This document shows, piece after piece, positions 6,907 through 8,517 of a stretch of DNA of 8,517 nt. The first letter of the stretch is position 1. Every line of letters starts with the position of its first letter. Location of the stretch: assembly GCA_015711895.1 (NCBI GenBank), contig JACVJH010000151.1, positions 1 through 8,517 of the forward strand, in the 5' to 3' direction. The position numbers and the translations under genes are program-made. The DNA comes from Candidatus Solincola tengchongensis. Its GTDB lineage: Bacteria; Actinomycetota; Geothermincolia; Geothermincolales; RBG-13-55-18. The notes below the pieces were generated by a model. The model was not told the origin of the DNA. It ran no database searches and saw only the letters and a list, made by a program, of their open reading frames with translations.

Positions 6907-6907
6907 A
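6872..6907 (+). promoter_or_regulatory. Promoter with overlapping operator-like dyad upstream of the ATPase gene
   Basis: TTGTTT (6872-6877) and CATAAT (6895-6900), 17 bp apart, look like a sigma-70-type promoter. The -10 element lies inside a perfect inverted repeat: TAATTACAT (6886-6894), spacer CATA, ATGTAATTA (6899-6907). A third half-site (6866-6873) lies just upstream. A repressor bound to the dyad would block the -10 element. A perfect TATAAT at 6862-6867 is an alternative -10, but I see no good -35 for it. The regulator is not in the window unless the ATPase itself plays that role. Confidence 0.5.
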
Positions 6908-6924
6908 ATTTATAAGAAAAAATA

Positions 6925-6939
6925 CCGCCTTCGGGGCGG
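6925..6939 (+). other. Small GC hairpin in the ATPase leader
   Basis: CCGCC (6925-6929) and GGCGG (6935-6939) pair around a TTCGG loop between the AT-rich island and the ribosome-binding site GAGGAGG (6953-6959). It may stabilise the 5' end of the transcript or act as a weak attenuator; it has no following T-tract. Confidence 0.3.
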
Positions 6940-6965
6940 GAGCTTGAGGGCCGAGGAGGCGCCGC

Positions 6966-8246
6966 ATGGAAATATACGATTTCAATCCATGGTGGAGAAC
7001 GGGACGGTTGCCCGCAAATCTTACCGGAAAAAGACGTAGGCTTTTTAAAGACGTCGTCTCCTATTTAGACCTCCGGCAGATGTGTGTCCTTTACGGATTG
7101 CGCAGGGCCGGAAAGACCACCTTGATGTTCCAAGTCATCGACGACCTGCTGAGGAGGAAGAAAGTCAATCCCCTACATATTCTTTACTTCTCCTTCGACG
7201 AGCAAAGAATCGACTTCGACGACTTGCTCAGGTCTTATGAAACGGATGTGCTCGGGTGCCGCCTTTCCGAAGCGAGACGCCTATTCCTTTTCCTGGACGA
7301 GATTCAGAAGCTCCACGGCTGGCCGGAAAAGGTGAAAATGCTGTACGACCTCCATCCTCAAGTAAAGATTTTTCTCTCGGGCTCCGCATCCATCGCCTTG
7401 GCCAAAGAAAGCAAGGAAAGCCTTGCCGGCCGCTTCTTCGAATTCCTGGTCGAACCGCTGGATCTTGACGAATACCTGGAATTCATGGACCTGGTAGTGG
7501 ATCGTAGGCGGGAGAGGATCTACGAATTGGAGATAAAAAGGAGCATCCGCCACCACGCGCTTACCGGAGGATTCATAGAAGCCCTGGAGCTCAATGACCT
7601 TCAAAGGGGGAAATACTTTCGCGAGAGCCTCCTCGAGCGGGTCGTCTACAGGGACCTACCGGAGCATTTCACCGTGAAATCGATCGATCTTCCCCATCGC
7701 CTCCTCTCCATATTCGCGGAACATCCGGGAATGATCCTCGATTACAGGAACCTTGGCAGCGATCTGGGGTATGACCAGAGAACGGTGGCCAATTACGTCT
7801 CCTACCTGGAATATTCGATGTTGGTGAACAAGTTGTACAACTACTCCACCAATCGTTTGAGCAGCGAGAAGAAGATGAAAAAGATATACCCTTCAAGCAC
7901 CGCCTTCACGGCCGCCCTGTCGGGGAAAAGCGACTTCTCGGTCCTCGCCGCGCAATATTGCGCCAACATGCTCAAAGCGCGTTTCTTCTGGCGCTCGCCG
8001 CAGAAAGACGAGGTGGACCTTGTACTCCATCAAGGAGAAAAGGCAGTGCCCGTGGAGATAAAAATGCGAGCCGATATAAAAGCGAAAGACGTCAAGCCGC
8101 TTTTCAAGTTCATGACCCGGTACGGACTCAAACGAGGCCTCCTCATCTCCTTGGACTCGGAGGGGAAGTTCGACGACGGCCTCCGGACCGTGGAGGTGGT
8201 ACCTTATTGGAGGTACTGGCCAATAAAGAGAAAACTGGATTTATAA
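6966..8246 (+). CDS. AAA_14/DUF4143-type ATPase with C-terminal PD-(D/E)XK-like motif
   Basis: A 426-aa ATP-binding protein. Walker A is GLRRAGKTT (residues 44-52, Lys50) and Walker B is LFLFLDEIQ (106-114, Asp111/Glu112); FLSGSAS (136-142) fits the sensor strand, and LAGRFFEFLVEPLDLDEYL (153-171) is the linker typical of this family. The middle looks like a winged-helix-type segment (YDQRTVANYVSYLE), then DEVDL (Asp351) and VPVEIK (Glu364, Lys366) form a PD-(D/E)XK-like arrangement in the C-terminal domain. Such proteins are common and often multi-copy in anaerobes and archaea; their role is unsettled and nuclease activity is not shown. ATG 6966 has GAGGAGG 6 bases upstream. Codon use is visibly less GC-biased than in the operon (more AAA, ATA, TTT), and an AT-rich promoter precedes it, suggesting acquisition by transfer. 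It ends 70 bp before a CRISPR array; no functional link is established. Confidence 0.9.
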   Translation: MEIYDFNPWWRTGRLPANLTGKRRRLFKDVVSYLDLRQMCVLYGLRRAGKTTLMFQVIDDLLRRKKVNPLHILYFSFDEQRIDFDDLLRSYETDVLGCRLSEARRLFLFLDEIQKLHGWPEKVKMLYDLHPQVKIFLSGSASIALAKESKESLAGRFFEFLVEPLDLDEYLEFMDLVVDRRRERIYELEIKRSIRHHALTGGFIEALELNDLQRGKYFRESLLERVVYRDLPEHFTVKSIDLPHRLLSIFAEHPGMILDYRNLGSDLGYDQRTVANYVSYLEYSMLVNKLYNYSTNRLSSEKKMKKIYPSSTAFTAALSGKSDFSVLAAQYCANMLKARFFWRSPQKDEVDLVLHQGEKAVPVEIKMRADIKAKDVKPLFKFMTRYGLKRGLLISLDSEGKFDDGLRTVEVVPYWRYWPIKRKLDL

Positions 8247-8316
8247 AGAAAATCCCAATTTGAACAGCAGGCGAAAACACACCTCCCTTTACTACGTCAT
8301 CTGTTTACTGGATCAG
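8247..8316. other. Short spacer between the ATPase gene and the CRISPR array
   Basis: Seventy bases with no gene. It is only mildly AT-rich and short for a CRISPR leader, and shows no clear terminator hairpin. It could be a short leader or, if the array is read from the minus strand, the trailer end. Confidence 0.4.
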
Positions 8317-8517
8317 CGTCAATTGGGCCACGGAATTTTATCCGTGGAAACCGCTCACCCCCACCGCTCGTGCCACACGGGGCCCATAGTACTTCAATTG
8401 GGCCACGGAATTTTATCCGTGGAAACTCTTTCTTCTTGCTCAATCACCTCCTCTCAAACCGAGACGCTTCAATTGGGCCACGGAATTTTATCCGTGGAAA
8501 CCCCGGATGCGGATGCT
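8317..8517. CRISPR. CRISPR array, three repeats visible, continues past the right edge
   Basis: Three 35-bp repeats lie at 8317-8351, 8392-8426 and 8467-8501 (period 75). Two 40-bp spacers lie at 8352-8391 and 8427-8466, and 16 bases of a third spacer reach the window end. Repeats begin CTTCAATTGGG and end TCCGTGGAAAC. Copies 2 and 3 are identical; copy 1 differs only at its second base (G for T). Inside each repeat CCACGGA and TCCGTGG form a 7-bp stem around ATTTTA (8328-8347 in copy 1). The GTGGAAAC end suggests reading on the plus strand (an 8-nt 5' handle), but the complement ends ATTGAAG, so direction is uncertain. Forty-base spacers are more usual for type III or some type I systems; no cas gene is here to fix the type. 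Confidence 0.96.

Noticed and set aside
8317..8517. Ordinary tandem repeat rather than CRISPR
   Set aside because: Repeats are near-identical with an internal dyad while the two equal-length intervening segments are unrelated, which is the CRISPR pattern.

Overview
The window reads as a GC-rich anaerobic bacterium with strong, extended Shine-Dalgarno sequences (GGAGGTGA type) and tightly packed genes. The family content (2-hydroxyacyl-CoA dehydratase / benzoyl-CoA reductase type proteins plus a cysteine-rich ferredoxin) points to a strict anaerobe. A deep-branching actinobacterium or a clostridial or syntrophic lineage would fit, but the taxon cannot be fixed from this sequence alone.

Layout. 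Positions 1-373 hold no supported gene. A small four-helix membrane protein of unknown function follows (374-787). About 940 bp without a convincing gene comes next (788-1728), containing several GC-rich hairpins. From 1729 to 6793 there is one same-strand gene cluster that looks like a single operon: (i) an all-helical, leucine- and arginine-rich 484-aa protein I do not recognise; (ii) a 374-aa HgdB/BcrC-like subunit; (iii) a 250-bp linker with a degenerate 73-bp tandem duplication and three copies of the ribosome-binding/start cassette; (iv) a 469-aa second dehydratase-family subunit; (v) a 274-aa iron-sulfur protein with two ferredoxin clusters and an unusual Cys-rich N-terminal domain. Stops and starts overlap or sit within a few bases, so translation is probably coupled. 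No ASKHA-type ATPase activator, the usual electron-injecting partner of these enzymes, is visible in the window.

After the operon comes a sharply AT-rich island (about 6838-6924) with a plausible promoter whose -10 element lies inside a perfect inverted repeat. It drives an AAA_14/DUF4143-type ATPase with a PD-(D/E)XK-like motif near its C-terminus (6966-8246). This gene has less GC-biased codon use than the operon and looks like accessory or transferred DNA. The window ends in a CRISPR array (three 35-bp repeats, 40-bp spacers, running off the right edge); no cas gene is present.

Working model (inference): the two dehydratase-type subunits form a heteromeric iron-sulfur enzyme, the Cys-rich protein supplies electrons or helps with clusters, and the helical protein is an accessory or scaffold. 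The substrate is unknown.
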